DNA from: Angelakisella sp.
GTDB taxonomy: Bacteria; Bacillota; Clostridia; Oscillospirales; Ruminococcaceae
DNA length: 28,474 nt
NCBI GenBank assembly: GCA_022794295.1
Contig: JAAWEO010000006.1
Span: 1-28,474, forward strand
Direction of reading: 5' to 3'
Shown here: positions 20,413 to 28,387 of the stretch, one piece after another
How positions within the stretch are numbered: position 1 is the first letter of the stretch
Layout of the letters: every line of letters begins with the position of its first letter
Program-made: the position numbers and the translations under genes
The notes under the pieces: generated by a model
Seen by the model: only the letters and a program-made list of their open reading frames with translations
What the model was told of the DNA's origin: nothing
The model's database searches: none

Positions 20413-21453
20413 CTACAGGATAAGGGAGGAATCCCCAAAGGAAAAGAACCGGTACCGCTCCCGGACTGCCTCCTGGTAGGCGTTCATGGTGTGCTCGTAC
20501 CCGGCGAAGGCGCTTACCAGCATGATCAGGGTGCTTTCCGGCAGGTGGAAGTTGGTGATCAGCCCGTCCAGCACCTGGAATTGGTAGCCTGGATAGATGA
20601 AGATGCTGGTATCCCCGGAGCAGGCAGGCAGGCAGCCGTTTTTCCAGGCAGATTCCAGGGTCCGGCAGGAGGTGGTCCCCACTGCGATGACCCGACGTCC
20701 CTCCTGCTTGGCCCTGGTGACCATCCGGGCAGTCTCCTCCGGGATGGTATAAAGCTCCGAGTGCATCTGATGGTCTGTAATGTTATCTACCTTTACAGGC
20801 CGAAAGGTGCCCAATCCCACATGAAGGGTCACAAAACCGGTCTCGATCCCCTTTTTCCCAAGGGTCTCCAGCAGCTCCGGTGTGAAGTGCAGCCCCGCGG
20901 TGGGGGCAGCGGCGCTTCCCAGCTCCCGGGAATAGACCGTCTGGTACCGCTCCCCGTCCTCCAGCTCCTCGGTGATATACGGCGGCAGGGGCATCCGGCC
21001 AATCTGATCCAGCACCTGGAAGAAGCTGTCCCCCTCAAAGAAAAACCGCACCAGGCGGTTGCCTCCGTTTACGGTGTCTGTGATCTCTCCGGTGAGGAGC
21101 CCCTCCCCAAACACCACCCGGGTCCCGGGCTTGGCCCGCTTGCCGGGCTTTACCAGGGTCTCCCACAGGCCGTTTTCCTTTTGGTTCAGGAGCAGAAGCT
21201 CCACCGCCCCGCCGGTGCCCTCCTTGCGTCCCAGCAGGCGGGAGGGCATCACCCGGCTGTCGTTCATGACCAGCACATCGCCGGGGCGCAGTAGCTCCGG
21301 AAGGTCAGAAAAGTGCCGGTGCCGGACCTCTCCGGTCTCCCGGTCGAGGCAAAGAAGCCGGGAGCTGTCCCGGCGGTCCAGGGGATGCTGGGCAATAAGC
21401 TCCTTGGGCAGGTCGAAGGCGAAGTCGCTTCTTTGCATATGCTCTTGATCCAT
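20413..21453 (-). CDS. queA: S-adenosylmethionine:tRNA ribosyltransferase-isomerase
   Basis: QueA transfers the ribose part of SAM to preQ1 in tRNA, making epoxyqueuosine. The family start FDLPKELIAQHPLDRRDSSRLL and later blocks VLVMNDSRVMPSRLLG, ELLLLNQ, TAGLHFTPELL, LHVGLGTFRPV, HSELYTIPEE, VGTTSCRTLES and FHLPESTLIMLVSAF are all present over about 346 residues. Three nearby ATGs could start it. The one at 21453 has GGAG nine bases upstream; 21468 and 21438 remain possible. It is preceded by a GC-rich hairpin leader. Confidence 0.95.
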   Translation of the reverse strand: MDQEHMQRSDFAFDLPKELIAQHPLDRRDSSRLLCLDRETGEVRHRHFSDLPELLRPGDVLVMNDSRVMPSRLLGRKEGTGGAVELLLLNQKENGLWETLVKPGKRAKPGTRVVFGEGLLTGEITDTVNGGNRLVRFFFEGDSFFQVLDQIGRMPLPPYITEELEDGERYQTVYSRELGSAAAPTAGLHFTPELLETLGKKGIETGFVTLHVGLGTFRPVKVDNITDHQMHSELYTIPEETARMVTRAKQEGRRVIAVGTTSCRTLESAWKNGCLPACSGDTSIFIYPGYQFQVLDGLITNFHLPESTLIMLVSAFAGYEHTMNAYQEAVRERYRFFSFGDSSLIL

Positions 21454-21473
21454 CTTTGTTTTCTCCATTTTCT

Positions 21474-21526
21474 CTGCCGGGCAGCCAGCGGGGACCGGCG
21501 CGGTCCCCGGTGCCCTGCTCCGGCAG
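21474..21526 (-). other. GC-rich hairpin in the queA leader
   Basis: CTGCCGG (21474-21480) pairs with CCGGCAG (21520-21526), GCAG and CTGC extend the stem, and an inner hairpin GGGGACCG (21490-21497) with CGGTCCCC (21501-21508) closes it. The rod ends 6 bases before the outermost possible queA start, so it may affect translation. It does not resemble a known preQ1 riboswitch. Confidence 0.45.
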
Positions 21527-21579
21527 GATGATCCGCCCCGTTTTCGGGGTGGTACTGCTGCGATTTTACCAAATTTTCA

Positions 21580-21608
21580 TTGACACAAAGCGCCGCAAGT
21601 GATAACAT
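21580..21608 (+). promoter_or_regulatory. SigA-type promoter of the nitroreductase leader
   Basis: TTGACA (21580-21585) and TAACAT (21603-21608) are separated by 17 bp. It sends transcription through about 65 bases of leader to the terminator at 21679 and then into the nitroreductase gene. Confidence 0.7.
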
Positions 21609-21678
21609 ATATAAAAGGAATCACTTGGAAACCGCAGGCTTCCGAAAAATCAACAGCACCCATTATATTATATTTTCT

Positions 21679-21700
21679 GCCGGTTTTCAACCGGCTTTTT
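21679..21700 (+). terminator. Intrinsic terminator inside the nitroreductase leader (possible attenuator)
   Basis: GCCGGTT and AACCGGC enclose a TTC loop and run into TTTTTG. No gene lies between the upstream promoter and this terminator, and the gene begins 47 bases later, so it looks like a regulated terminator rather than the end of a gene. Confidence 0.7.
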
Positions 21701-21746
21701 GTATCCTGCCCCTGTTTTCGGGGGCTGCGGTAGGAAAGGAGCTTTT

Positions 21747-22343
21747 ATGTTGTCTGCCATCCAAGACCGGCGCAGTATCCGTGCGTTCCAGGACCGGCCC
21801 GTTCCCCGGGAGGCCCTGGAGGAGATCCTTTTGGCCGGGACTTTGGCCCCCTCTGCCTCCAACCGCCAGCCTTGGCGGTTCATCGTTGCCGCTGGAGCAG
21901 CCAAGGACGAACTCACTGCGGCCATGGGGCGGGGCCTGGAAAGGGAGCGGACCTCTCCCCTTCTGCCTGCAAATGCCGCCGCCTGCCCCGGCGCGGAGCA
22001 CACGCGCCAGATCATGATCCAGGCCCCGGTGGTGATCCTGGCGGTAAATCCGTTGGCCCTGCCCTTGGACCACACCTTTACCCGGGAAGAACGGGTCGCG
22101 GATATCTGCAACACGCAGTCCCTGGGGGCTGCGCTGGAAAACATGTGCCTGACTGCCGAGAACCTGGGCCTTGGAAGCCTGTGGATCGGCTTTACCTTCT
22201 TTGCCCATCCGGAACTGATGGAGTGGGCCGGCGGCGCCGGGGAGCTGTATGCCGCCCTGGCTGTGGGTTACCCCGCAGAGGCTCCCCTGCCCCGTCCCCG
22301 AAGGTCCCTGGAAGAAACGGTGGAATGGCGCATCGACGGCTGA
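21747..22343 (+). CDS. Nitroreductase-family flavoprotein
   Basis: The 198-residue protein begins with the family motif AIQDRRSIRAFQDRPV, which binds the FMN phosphate. It continues with LLAGTLAPSASNRQPWRF, and the second half has SLGAALENMCLTAENLGLGS and a terminal FMN-binding region (LAVGYPAEAPLPRPRRSLEE). Members reduce nitro compounds, quinones or enones with NAD(P)H; the substrate here is unknown. AAAGGAG precedes the ATG at 21747. It may share a transcript with asd, 61 bases downstream. The leader contains a terminator. Confidence 0.92.
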   Translation: MLSAIQDRRSIRAFQDRPVPREALEEILLAGTLAPSASNRQPWRFIVAAGAAKDELTAAMGRGLERERTSPLLPANAAACPGAEHTRQIMIQAPVVILAVNPLALPLDHTFTREERVADICNTQSLGAALENMCLTAENLGLGSLWIGFTFFAHPELMEWAGGAGELYAALAVGYPAEAPLPRPRRSLEETVEWRIDG

Positions 22344-22404
22344 AAATGCCGGTGCGCAGGATGATAAAAAACAAATCTGCAAGATGCAAAGGAGAAATGA
22401 GGAT

Positions 22405-23481
22405 ATGAAAGACTTTCGCGTTGGCATTGTAGGCGCCACCGGTATGGTGGGACAGCGTCTGATCACCCTTTTGGAGGACCACCCCTGGTTCACCGTCACC
22501 GCTCTGGCAGCCTCCGCCCGGTCGGCAGGGCTTGCTTATGCCGAGGCCGTAGAGGGCCGGTGGGCCATGTCCACCCCCATCCCCCACCGCATTGGGGAGA
22601 TGAAGGTGCTGGACGCCGCCGATGTGGACACCGTCACCTCCCAGGTGGATTTCGTCTTCTGCGCCGTCAATATGAAGAAGGACGAGATCCGGGCCCTGGA
22701 GGAGGCCTACGCCAGGAAGGAATGTCCGGTGATGTCCAACAACTCCGCCCACCGCTCCTGCCCGGATGTGCCTATGATCATCCCGGAGCTGAACCCCCAC
22801 CACGGGGCGGTGATCGAAACCCAGCGGAAGCGTTTGGGGACCACCCGGGGCTTTGTTTCGGTAAAATCCAACTGCTCCATCCAGAGCTATGTTCCCGCCC
22901 TCCATCCCCTTCTGGACCTGGGGGTCACCAAGGTGCTGGCCTGTACCTTCCAGGCCATTTCCGGCGCCGGCAAGACCTTCGCCACCTGGCCGGAGATGCA
23001 GGACAATGTAATCCCCTACATCGGCGGTGAGGAGGAAAAGAGCGAGCAGGAGCCCCTGAAGGTCTGGGGACGCCTGGAGGACGGGCTCATTGTTCCCGCC
23101 GAAGGCCCCAGCATTACCACCCAGTGCATCCGGGTGCCGGTCTCTGACGGGCACCTGGCGGCGGTGTTTTTCTCCCTGGAAAACAAGGTCTCCAAGGAGG
23201 AGATCCTCCGCCGCTGGAAGGAATTTTCCGGGGAGCCCCAGGCGCTGAAGCTTCCCTCCGCCCCAAAGCAGTTTCTCCACTACTTTGAGGAACCGGACCG
23301 CCCCCAGACCCGTCTGGACCGGGATCTGGAAAAGGGGATGGGCATTTCCATCGGGCGGCTGCGGGAGGATACCCAGTATGACTACAAATTTGTCTGCCTT
23401 TCCCACAACACGGTCCGGGGAGCCGCAGGTGGCAATATCCTGATGGCAGAGCTGCTGGCGGCCAAGGGGTACCTGGACTGA
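22405..23481 (+). CDS. asd: Aspartate-semialdehyde dehydrogenase
   Basis: The enzyme reduces beta-aspartyl phosphate to aspartate semialdehyde with NADPH, feeding lysine, diaminopimelate, threonine and methionine synthesis. The 358-residue protein has the nucleotide-binding GATGMVG at residues 10-16, SNNSAHR at 111-117, the catalytic cysteine C157 in SNCS and the base H250 in VSDGH. These motifs and the length fit the archaeal/fungal-like branch of the family. The start at 22405 has AGGAG and GAGGA elements just upstream. Confidence 0.95.
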   Translation: MKDFRVGIVGATGMVGQRLITLLEDHPWFTVTALAASARSAGLAYAEAVEGRWAMSTPIPHRIGEMKVLDAADVDTVTSQVDFVFCAVNMKKDEIRALEEAYARKECPVMSNNSAHRSCPDVPMIIPELNPHHGAVIETQRKRLGTTRGFVSVKSNCSIQSYVPALHPLLDLGVTKVLACTFQAISGAGKTFATWPEMQDNVIPYIGGEEEKSEQEPLKVWGRLEDGLIVPAEGPSITTQCIRVPVSDGHLAAVFFSLENKVSKEEILRRWKEFSGEPQALKLPSAPKQFLHYFEEPDRPQTRLDRDLEKGMGISIGRLREDTQYDYKFVCLSHNTVRGAAGGNILMAELLAAKGYLD

Positions 23482-23595
23482 GGGTCCGCTTCTGCCCCGC
23501 AAGAAGGAAAAAGGAGCTGTCTTCCGGGACTGGCCTCCGGCCGGTTTTCCGGGAGCTATGATCGCCAGGCAGTCAAGAGAAAGAGGTAGGACGCT

Positions 23596-25584
23596 ATGAC
23601 AGAATTTGCCCACACCCCCGCCCCGGAGCAGCTGAAATATCTCCAGCTTCTGGCCCAGAGCTATCCCAACATCCAAGCCGCATCCACCGAGATCATCAAC
23701 CTCCGGGCCATTCTGAACCTTCCCAAGGGCACCGAGCATTTTATCAGCGATGTCCACGGGGAGTATGAGTGCTTTACCCATATCCTCCGCAACGCCTCCG
23801 GGTCTATCCGCAGGAAGATCGACGAAAGCTTTGGGGAGGAGCTCTCCCCGGAGCAGAAGAACCTTCTTGCCACCCTGATCTATTACCCGGAGCGAAAGCT
23901 GGCGGAGCTGCGCCGGGCCCGCAAGCTTACCCCGGAGTGGTATCGGGATATCCTTTACCAGCTGGTCACCGTCTGCCGTGCGGCTACCTCCAAATACACC
24001 CGTTCCAAGGTCCGCAAGGCCCTTCCTGCCGACTTTCAGTATATTATCGACGAGCTTATTAACACCGATGAACGCAACCCAAACCGCCAGGAATACTTTG
24101 AGCGGATCGTGGACACCATTATTGAGATCGAGCGGGCGGAAGCCTTTGTAATTGCCCTTTGCCGCCTGACCCAGCGGATGATCATTGATAAGCTCCATAT
24201 CATTGGGGATATTTTTGACCGGGGCTCCGGGGCTGCCCTGATTTTGGATGACCTGTGCAAGCACCACAATGTGGATATCCAGTGGGGCAATCACGACGTT
24301 CTGTGGATGGGCGCCGCCGCCGGGCAGCTTTGCTGTATCGCCAATGTGATCCGCAACTGTGTGCGGTATGATAACCTGGATACCCTGGAGGAATCCTATG
24401 GCATCAATGTCCGTCCCCTGGCTGTCTTTGCCATGGAGCAGTATGGCACCGACCCCTGCTCCTCCTTCTTCCCCCGGCATATGGCGGAGGAGGGCTTTGT
24501 CCCCAATGCCCATGACGATATGCAGATCGCCAAGATCCACAAGGCCATTACCATCATCCAGCTGAAGCTGGAGGGACAGACCATTCTGGCCCACCCGGAA
24601 TACGAGATGGAAAACCGCCTCCTTCTGGATAAGATCGACCTCCGCCGCCGGACCGTGACCATTGACGGGGTCCAGTATCCCATGAACGACTGCTACTTCC
24701 CCACCATCACTCCGGAGACCCCCTACTCCCTTACCTTTGCAGAACAGGAGCTGATGGAACGCCTCCAGCTTTCGTTCCTCCACAGCGAAAAGCTCCAGAC
24801 CCATATGAACTTCCTCTTTAAGCACGGGGGGATGTACAAGGTTTACAACGGAAACCTTTTGTACCATGGCTGCATCCCCATGAAACCGGATGGCAGCTTT
24901 GCCGCCCTGGAGGTGGAAGGCTGTTCCTACCGGGGAAAAGCCCTGATGGACTTCAGCGACAAGCTCTGCCGCCAGGGAGCCTATGGAAAAGCGGGAAGCA
25001 AGGAGCAGCAGGATGGCCTGGACTTTATGTGGTTCCTGTGGTGCGGCCCCAAGTCCCCCCTCAATGGCAAAAACAAAATGACCACCTTTGAACGGTACTT
25101 TATTGACGACAAAGCAACCTGGACCGAAACCAAGGATATCTATTATCAGCTTAGTGATGACCCGGAAGCCGCCAAAAGGATCCTGGCAGAATTCGGTATT
25201 ACCATTGACCGGGCTAGGATCATCAACGGCCACGTGCCGGTAAAGATCCGCAAGGGAGAATCTCCGGTAAAGGCCGGCGGGAAGGTACTGATCATTGACG
25301 GCGGCATCTCCAAAGCCTACCAAGCGGTCACCGGGATTGCCGGATATACCTTGGTCTCCAACTCCCATCAGCTCTTCCTTTCCGAGCATCACCCCTTCTC
25401 CGGCATTGATTCCATTATTAACCAGAACAGCGATATGCACTCGAACATGGTGCCGGTAGATACCTACCCGGAGCGGATCAAGATCTGCGACACCGACGAG
25501 GGGAAGATCATCCAGGGAAAAATTGATGACCTCCTTCTCCTTCTCCAGGCCTACCGTCAGGGTGTTGTGAACCAGAATAGCTAA
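23596..25584 (+). CDS. fbp: Fructose-1,6-bisphosphatase, class III
   Basis: The enzyme removes the 1-phosphate of fructose-1,6-bisphosphate in gluconeogenesis. The 662-residue length is typical of the class III (Firmicute) enzyme. It uses a calcineurin-like metallophosphatase core: SDVHG at 51-55, GDIFDRG at 204-210, GNHDVLW at 231-237, and later INGHVPVK and IDGGISKAYQ. A ribosome binding element AGAGGTAGG precedes the ATG. The 114-base gap behind asd holds a short GC-rich inverted repeat (CCTCCGGCCGG area) without a T-tract, so read-through from asd is possible. Confidence 0.95.
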   Translation: MTEFAHTPAPEQLKYLQLLAQSYPNIQAASTEIINLRAILNLPKGTEHFISDVHGEYECFTHILRNASGSIRRKIDESFGEELSPEQKNLLATLIYYPERKLAELRRARKLTPEWYRDILYQLVTVCRAATSKYTRSKVRKALPADFQYIIDELINTDERNPNRQEYFERIVDTIIEIERAEAFVIALCRLTQRMIIDKLHIIGDIFDRGSGAALILDDLCKHHNVDIQWGNHDVLWMGAAAGQLCCIANVIRNCVRYDNLDTLEESYGINVRPLAVFAMEQYGTDPCSSFFPRHMAEEGFVPNAHDDMQIAKIHKAITIIQLKLEGQTILAHPEYEMENRLLLDKIDLRRRTVTIDGVQYPMNDCYFPTITPETPYSLTFAEQELMERLQLSFLHSEKLQTHMNFLFKHGGMYKVYNGNLLYHGCIPMKPDGSFAALEVEGCSYRGKALMDFSDKLCRQGAYGKAGSKEQQDGLDFMWFLWCGPKSPLNGKNKMTTFERYFIDDKATWTETKDIYYQLSDDPEAAKRILAEFGITIDRARIINGHVPVKIRKGESPVKAGGKVLIIDGGISKAYQAVTGIAGYTLVSNSHQLFLSEHHPFSGIDSIINQNSDMHSNMVPVDTYPERIKICDTDEGKIIQGKIDDLLLLLQAYRQGVVNQNS

Positions 25585-25627
25585 GCCCAGTACGGCAGGC
25601 AGACGAATCCCCAGGGAGGGCAGCGTG

Positions 25628-26890
25628 ATGTCTTTTTTCTTCAAGAAGCCCGCAGTCAGAGTTTTGGCGCGGCACACCACCCGGCATCCTTATTTTGCCG
25701 GGGAGCACCTTTTCTTCCAGGTAAAGGACAGCACCGGGGTGTTGCGCATGGAACTGAGCCGGGACCCGGACTGCGCCGATGTGATGCAGGATACCTATCT
25801 GACTCTAACAATAAAGGGGCAGCCGCTGGCTTTTATCCAAACCAGCGGCTGTCCCACTTGTCAGTCCCTGCTTGGGGCGGGGTATGGCCTGCCAAAGGAT
25901 ACCCCGGAGCTGCGCCAGGCAGCAGACGCCATCGCTGCCCCATTTTCCGGCTTGGAGGAAGCCTTGAAGCGCCTGTCCCCCATCATTGGGCTTCTTCCCC
26001 CGCAGTACTATCTTCTTTCCTTGGTGAATTGCTGCCCTACTGATGGTAACGGCCACTTTTTCTGGGATATCCCCAACGAGTACACCAGTTCTCCCGCCAC
26101 CGCACAAACCTACGACCCGGAGACCTACACCTGCCTTCCGGTTTTTCCTCGCTTCCTTCATCCCACCCAGTCCACCGAAACGTATGATCGGGAGCAGGCA
26201 GAGCGGTACCGGCAGAGGATCCGGGAGGGGAAACCTCTCCCTCCTGCGCTGGCCTACTCTGCCTTTGAGTATCTTTCCATCCTTCTGGACGGGCACCACC
26301 GGGCCTGTGCCTGCGCTTTGGAGGGGGTTCTTCTTCCCTGTCTTATCCTTTCCCCTGCCCGGTTCGTGGGGCGGGACGACCACTGGCAGGTGGTCTGGCC
26401 CGACGAGGAAAAAGAGACCGTACCAGGGATATCCATCCCCCTGAAACAGATGTACTGCTGTACCCCCTCTCCGGCCCTTGCCCCGCCGCCAAGGCCAGGG
26501 CGGCTGTTCACCCGCCGCTGGGAACCGGAGTACCGGCAGGCTGCCGCCCGGTTTCCCGATACAGTGGAGATGGGGGCACTGGCCCTTTACCAACAGAAAA
26601 CCCTGACTATGGAGGGGGTCCTTGCCCTTCCGGAGCCGGAGAATGCCCTGATAGCACCGGTGCTTCTTTCCTACTTCTGCCGCCAGCCGGAAGCTGACGC
26701 CAAACAGCTGGCGCTTTCCTTTTCCGGCAAAGAGGTACCGTTTCATCTGCGGAAGATGGCCTTTCGCATTCTAGCAGGCATCAAACAGGACCCGGAGATC
26801 GAAGACCTTTTTGTAGACTTTCTGGTGGAGTGTGAGGACCCGCAAAATCCCCTGCGGATCATTGCCGATCACTATTGGGACACCATCTGA
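25628..26890 (+). CDS. Unrecognised 420-residue protein with a DGHHR motif
   Basis: The soluble protein has a cysteine pair SGCPTCQS at about residue 72, and a block SILLDGHHRACACALEG at about residue 215 that resembles the ParB/sulfiredoxin-like motif (D-G-x-H-R). Its C-terminal third reads as helical. The ATG at 25628 has GGGAGGG upstream; a GTG one codon earlier is also possible. It follows fbp by 43 bases and precedes another unknown gene by 14, suggesting one transcript. The motif suggests a nucleotide- or DNA-related fold, but no function is assigned. Confidence 0.7.
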   Translation: MSFFFKKPAVRVLARHTTRHPYFAGEHLFFQVKDSTGVLRMELSRDPDCADVMQDTYLTLTIKGQPLAFIQTSGCPTCQSLLGAGYGLPKDTPELRQAADAIAAPFSGLEEALKRLSPIIGLLPPQYYLLSLVNCCPTDGNGHFFWDIPNEYTSSPATAQTYDPETYTCLPVFPRFLHPTQSTETYDREQAERYRQRIREGKPLPPALAYSAFEYLSILLDGHHRACACALEGVLLPCLILSPARFVGRDDHWQVVWPDEEKETVPGISIPLKQMYCCTPSPALAPPPRPGRLFTRRWEPEYRQAAARFPDTVEMGALALYQQKTLTMEGVLALPEPENALIAPVLLSYFCRQPEADAKQLALSFSGKEVPFHLRKMAFRILAGIKQDPEIEDLFVDFLVECEDPQNPLRIIADHYWDTI

Positions 26891-26904
26891 AAGGGTGGTT
26901 ATTT

Positions 26905-27447
26905 ATGCGTGAGATGGTCAGCCTTTTTGCTCTTGTTTCTCCTGTTCAGCAGGATACGGTTTGGGAAAGCTGGCTCCGCTTCTGTCTCTCCTGGGAGGAA
27001 CGGTACTATTTTGCCTTTACCCACTTATCCTGTATCACCGCTTCCCTGCACCCCGATGGCATCCGTACCAGGAGCCGGTATCTGAAAAAGATCCAGGCCA
27101 GTGTCAGCCAAAAAGAGGAGATCGAGCATATCGGCTTTTATCTGCTGCCCCCCAAATTTTATCAGGCGGTATTTGATTTTCAGATCTATCTGGGCCTATC
27201 CCTGAAGGAACAGCACAGCTGCTGCGAGATCACCGTCGAGAACCACCTTTTAAAGGAGTTTCAATACCAGGAGATTCTTCAGACAATAAAGGAATTTCTA
27301 TACCTTGAAAAGGTTGAGGTCAACCTTCTGCCCTTTAATCAGACTTTTAATTACAATTTTAACTGCATCCTTTCCCCTGCTCCCGGAGCATCGGAGCGGG
27401 ACTACGGGCTTATTCGCAGGCTCTACCCTGCCGGCACAGGCTGTTAG
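26905..27447 (+). CDS. Unrecognised 180-residue protein
   Basis: The ATG at 26905 has AAAGGGTGG upstream. The product is soluble and aromatic-rich, with WESWLRFCLSWEERYYFAF near the start, a charged region RSRYLKKIQASVSQKEEIEH, and LLKEFQYQEILQTIKEFLYL toward the end. It lies 14 bases after the preceding gene. The last part runs directly, in the same frame after its stop, into a remnant of the small coiled-coil gene family, so its original 3' end could have been changed by that insertion. No family is recognised. Confidence 0.65.
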   Translation: MREMVSLFALVSPVQQDTVWESWLRFCLSWEERYYFAFTHLSCITASLHPDGIRTRSRYLKKIQASVSQKEEIEHIGFYLLPPKFYQAVFDFQIYLGLSLKEQHSCCEITVENHLLKEFQYQEILQTIKEFLYLEKVEVNLLPFNQTFNYNFNCILSPAPGASERDYGLIRRLYPAGTGC

Positions 27448-27450
27448 TGT

Positions 27451-27668
27451 AAGAAGCGGCTGGAAATACATCCAGGCCATAGAGGTCCCGGTCAGCATCA
27501 ACCATGCCGGGTGGTATTGGGAGAAGGCCGCGAGAGCCTGCGCCAGATGGTTGGCCACCAAGGATCAGCAGGAAGGGGGCGAAACCCGCATCTTTGCCCT
27601 TGAAGAAATTGCAAAGCAGCATACCGTCCAAATTGAAGAGCTGCAAGAAAAATCGGTTGATACTCTCC
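27451..27668 (+). pseudogene. Frameshifted remnant of the dif-adjacent coiled-coil gene
   Basis: In one frame 27457-27540 encodes RLEIHPGHR and then VVLGEGRESLRQM, matching LEMTTEHQ and LLGEGHERLKQM of the intact gene at 27954-28289. Near 27545 the similarity moves to another frame: LATKDQQEGGETRIFALEE followed by KQHTVQIEELQ, matching VTKEQQENSEARIFALEE and RHTVQIEELQ. The N-terminal third is missing. It lies directly before the second dif-like site. Confidence 0.8.
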
Positions 27669-27708
27669 CCTTCTCCTCTGTGTGCAGGGGTATTTTTACC
27701 GCAGCTTA

Positions 27709-27736
27709 ATTTCGCAAAAGAAGAATTTAGCGAAAT
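27709..27736 (+). other. Second dif-like site
   Basis: ATTTCGCAAAA (27709-27719), centre GAAGAA (27720-27725) and TTTAGCGAAAT (27726-27736). The right arm is identical to that of the site at 11089-11116 and the left arm differs at one base; the centres differ. It lies between the broken and intact copies of the coiled-coil gene. Confidence 0.7.
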
Positions 27737-27755
27737 TATATTCTGGACTTTTCCC

Positions 27756-27784
27756 TTGCTTTCTCTCCCGCTGCCCGCTATAAT
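27756..27784 (+). promoter_or_regulatory. SigA-type promoter of the right-end coiled-coil gene
   Basis: TTGCTT (27756-27761) and TATAAT (27779-27784) are 17 bp apart, just past the second dif-like site, as at the left end. The MITE-like insertion now lies between it and the gene. Confidence 0.65.
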
Positions 27785-27806
27785 GGACACAGACAAAGGA
27801 GGTTAC

Positions 27807-27941
27807 GGGAGTGTCCTGTTGGAAGAGTTTATAAAGTTTTTCTCATGATGAAGATCAGTCAGCCAACCAGCAGTGGAGCGGACTGCGATATCCCAAGGAA
27901 GAAAAACCTTTATGTCATAAAATGCGCGGTAGGACACTCCC
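27807..27941. mobile_element. 135-bp MITE-like element with 8-bp target duplication
   Basis: Terminal inverted repeats GGGAGTGTCCT (27807-27817) and AGGACACTCCC (27931-27941) are perfect over 11 bp. GAGGTTAC flanks the element on both sides (27799-27806 and 27942-27949). The element has no gene for a transposase and must have been moved in trans. An 8-bp duplication would suit several transposase families, such as IS256-type. It split the ribosome binding region of the following gene, and the second copy of the duplicated sequence restores a GAGG element in front of the ATG. Confidence 0.85.
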
Positions 27942-27953
27942 GAGGTTACAAAG

Positions 27954-28289
27954 ATGTTGACAAAAGAAGACTTGCTTGCCATTGGTTCCTTAATGGACGA
28001 AAAGCTGGAAGCCGGACTAAAACCCATAAAAGCAGACATCACCGAGATGAAAGGCGAAATCAAAGGACTTAAAGAACGGGTCCCCAAATTGGAAATGACT
28101 ACGGAACATCAGATAGACAGAGCAATCAAACTGCTGGGAGAAGGTCACGAGAGACTGAAACAGATGATCGAAGGGCGGTTAGTCACCAAAGAACAGCAGG
28201 AGAACAGCGAAGCCCGCATTTTTGCCCTGGAAGAAGTTTCGAAGCGGCACACAGTTCAAATCGAAGAGCTACAGAAAAAGACTGGTTAA
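27954..28289 (+). CDS. Small coiled-coil protein next to the second dif-like site
   Basis: This 111-residue, highly charged soluble protein starts MLTKEDLLAIGSLMDEKL, continues with IDRAIKLLGEGHERLKQM and ends FALEEVSKRHTVQIEELQ with KKTG. Heptad spacing suggests a coiled coil. It is a paralog of the prophage gene at 1656-1955. GAGG lies eight bases before the ATG, on the duplicated target sequence of the MITE-like insertion. A terminator follows. Function unknown; repeated association with dif-like sites is the main clue. Confidence 0.8.
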   Translation: MLTKEDLLAIGSLMDEKLEAGLKPIKADITEMKGEIKGLKERVPKLEMTTEHQIDRAIKLLGEGHERLKQMIEGRLVTKEQQENSEARIFALEEVSKRHTVQIEELQKKTG

Positions 28290-28295
28290 ATTTGC

Positions 28296-28326
28296 CCCCT
28301 GCCCCTCTTAGAGCAGGGGATTTTTA
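28296..28326 (+). terminator. Terminator of the right-end coiled-coil gene
   Basis: CCCCTGC (28296-28302) pairs with GCAGGGG (28313-28319), followed by ATTTTTATT, a few bases after the stop codon. Confidence 0.85.
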
Positions 28327-28354
28327 TTGTTCTGGTCCTGTCAAAATGATTTCA

Positions 28355-28387
28355 ATTTAGCTAAAACGTCTTTGACAATGGTATAAT
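28355..28387 (+). promoter_or_regulatory. dif-like half-site and extended -10 promoter near the window end
   Basis: ATTTAGCTAAA (28355-28365) differs by one base from the left arm ATTTCGCTAAA of the dif-like sites, but no matching second arm follows. TGGTATAAT (28379-28387) is identical to the extended -10 element upstream of xer. The remaining bases to 28474 contain another TATAAT-like element but no gene that can be supported. Confidence 0.35.

Noticed and set aside
22192..25680. A 1162-codon open frame on the minus strand opposite asd and fbp
   Set aside because: It lies antisense to two enzymes with complete catalytic motifs, has a composition expected from GC-rich antisense codons and no domain or ribosome binding site.
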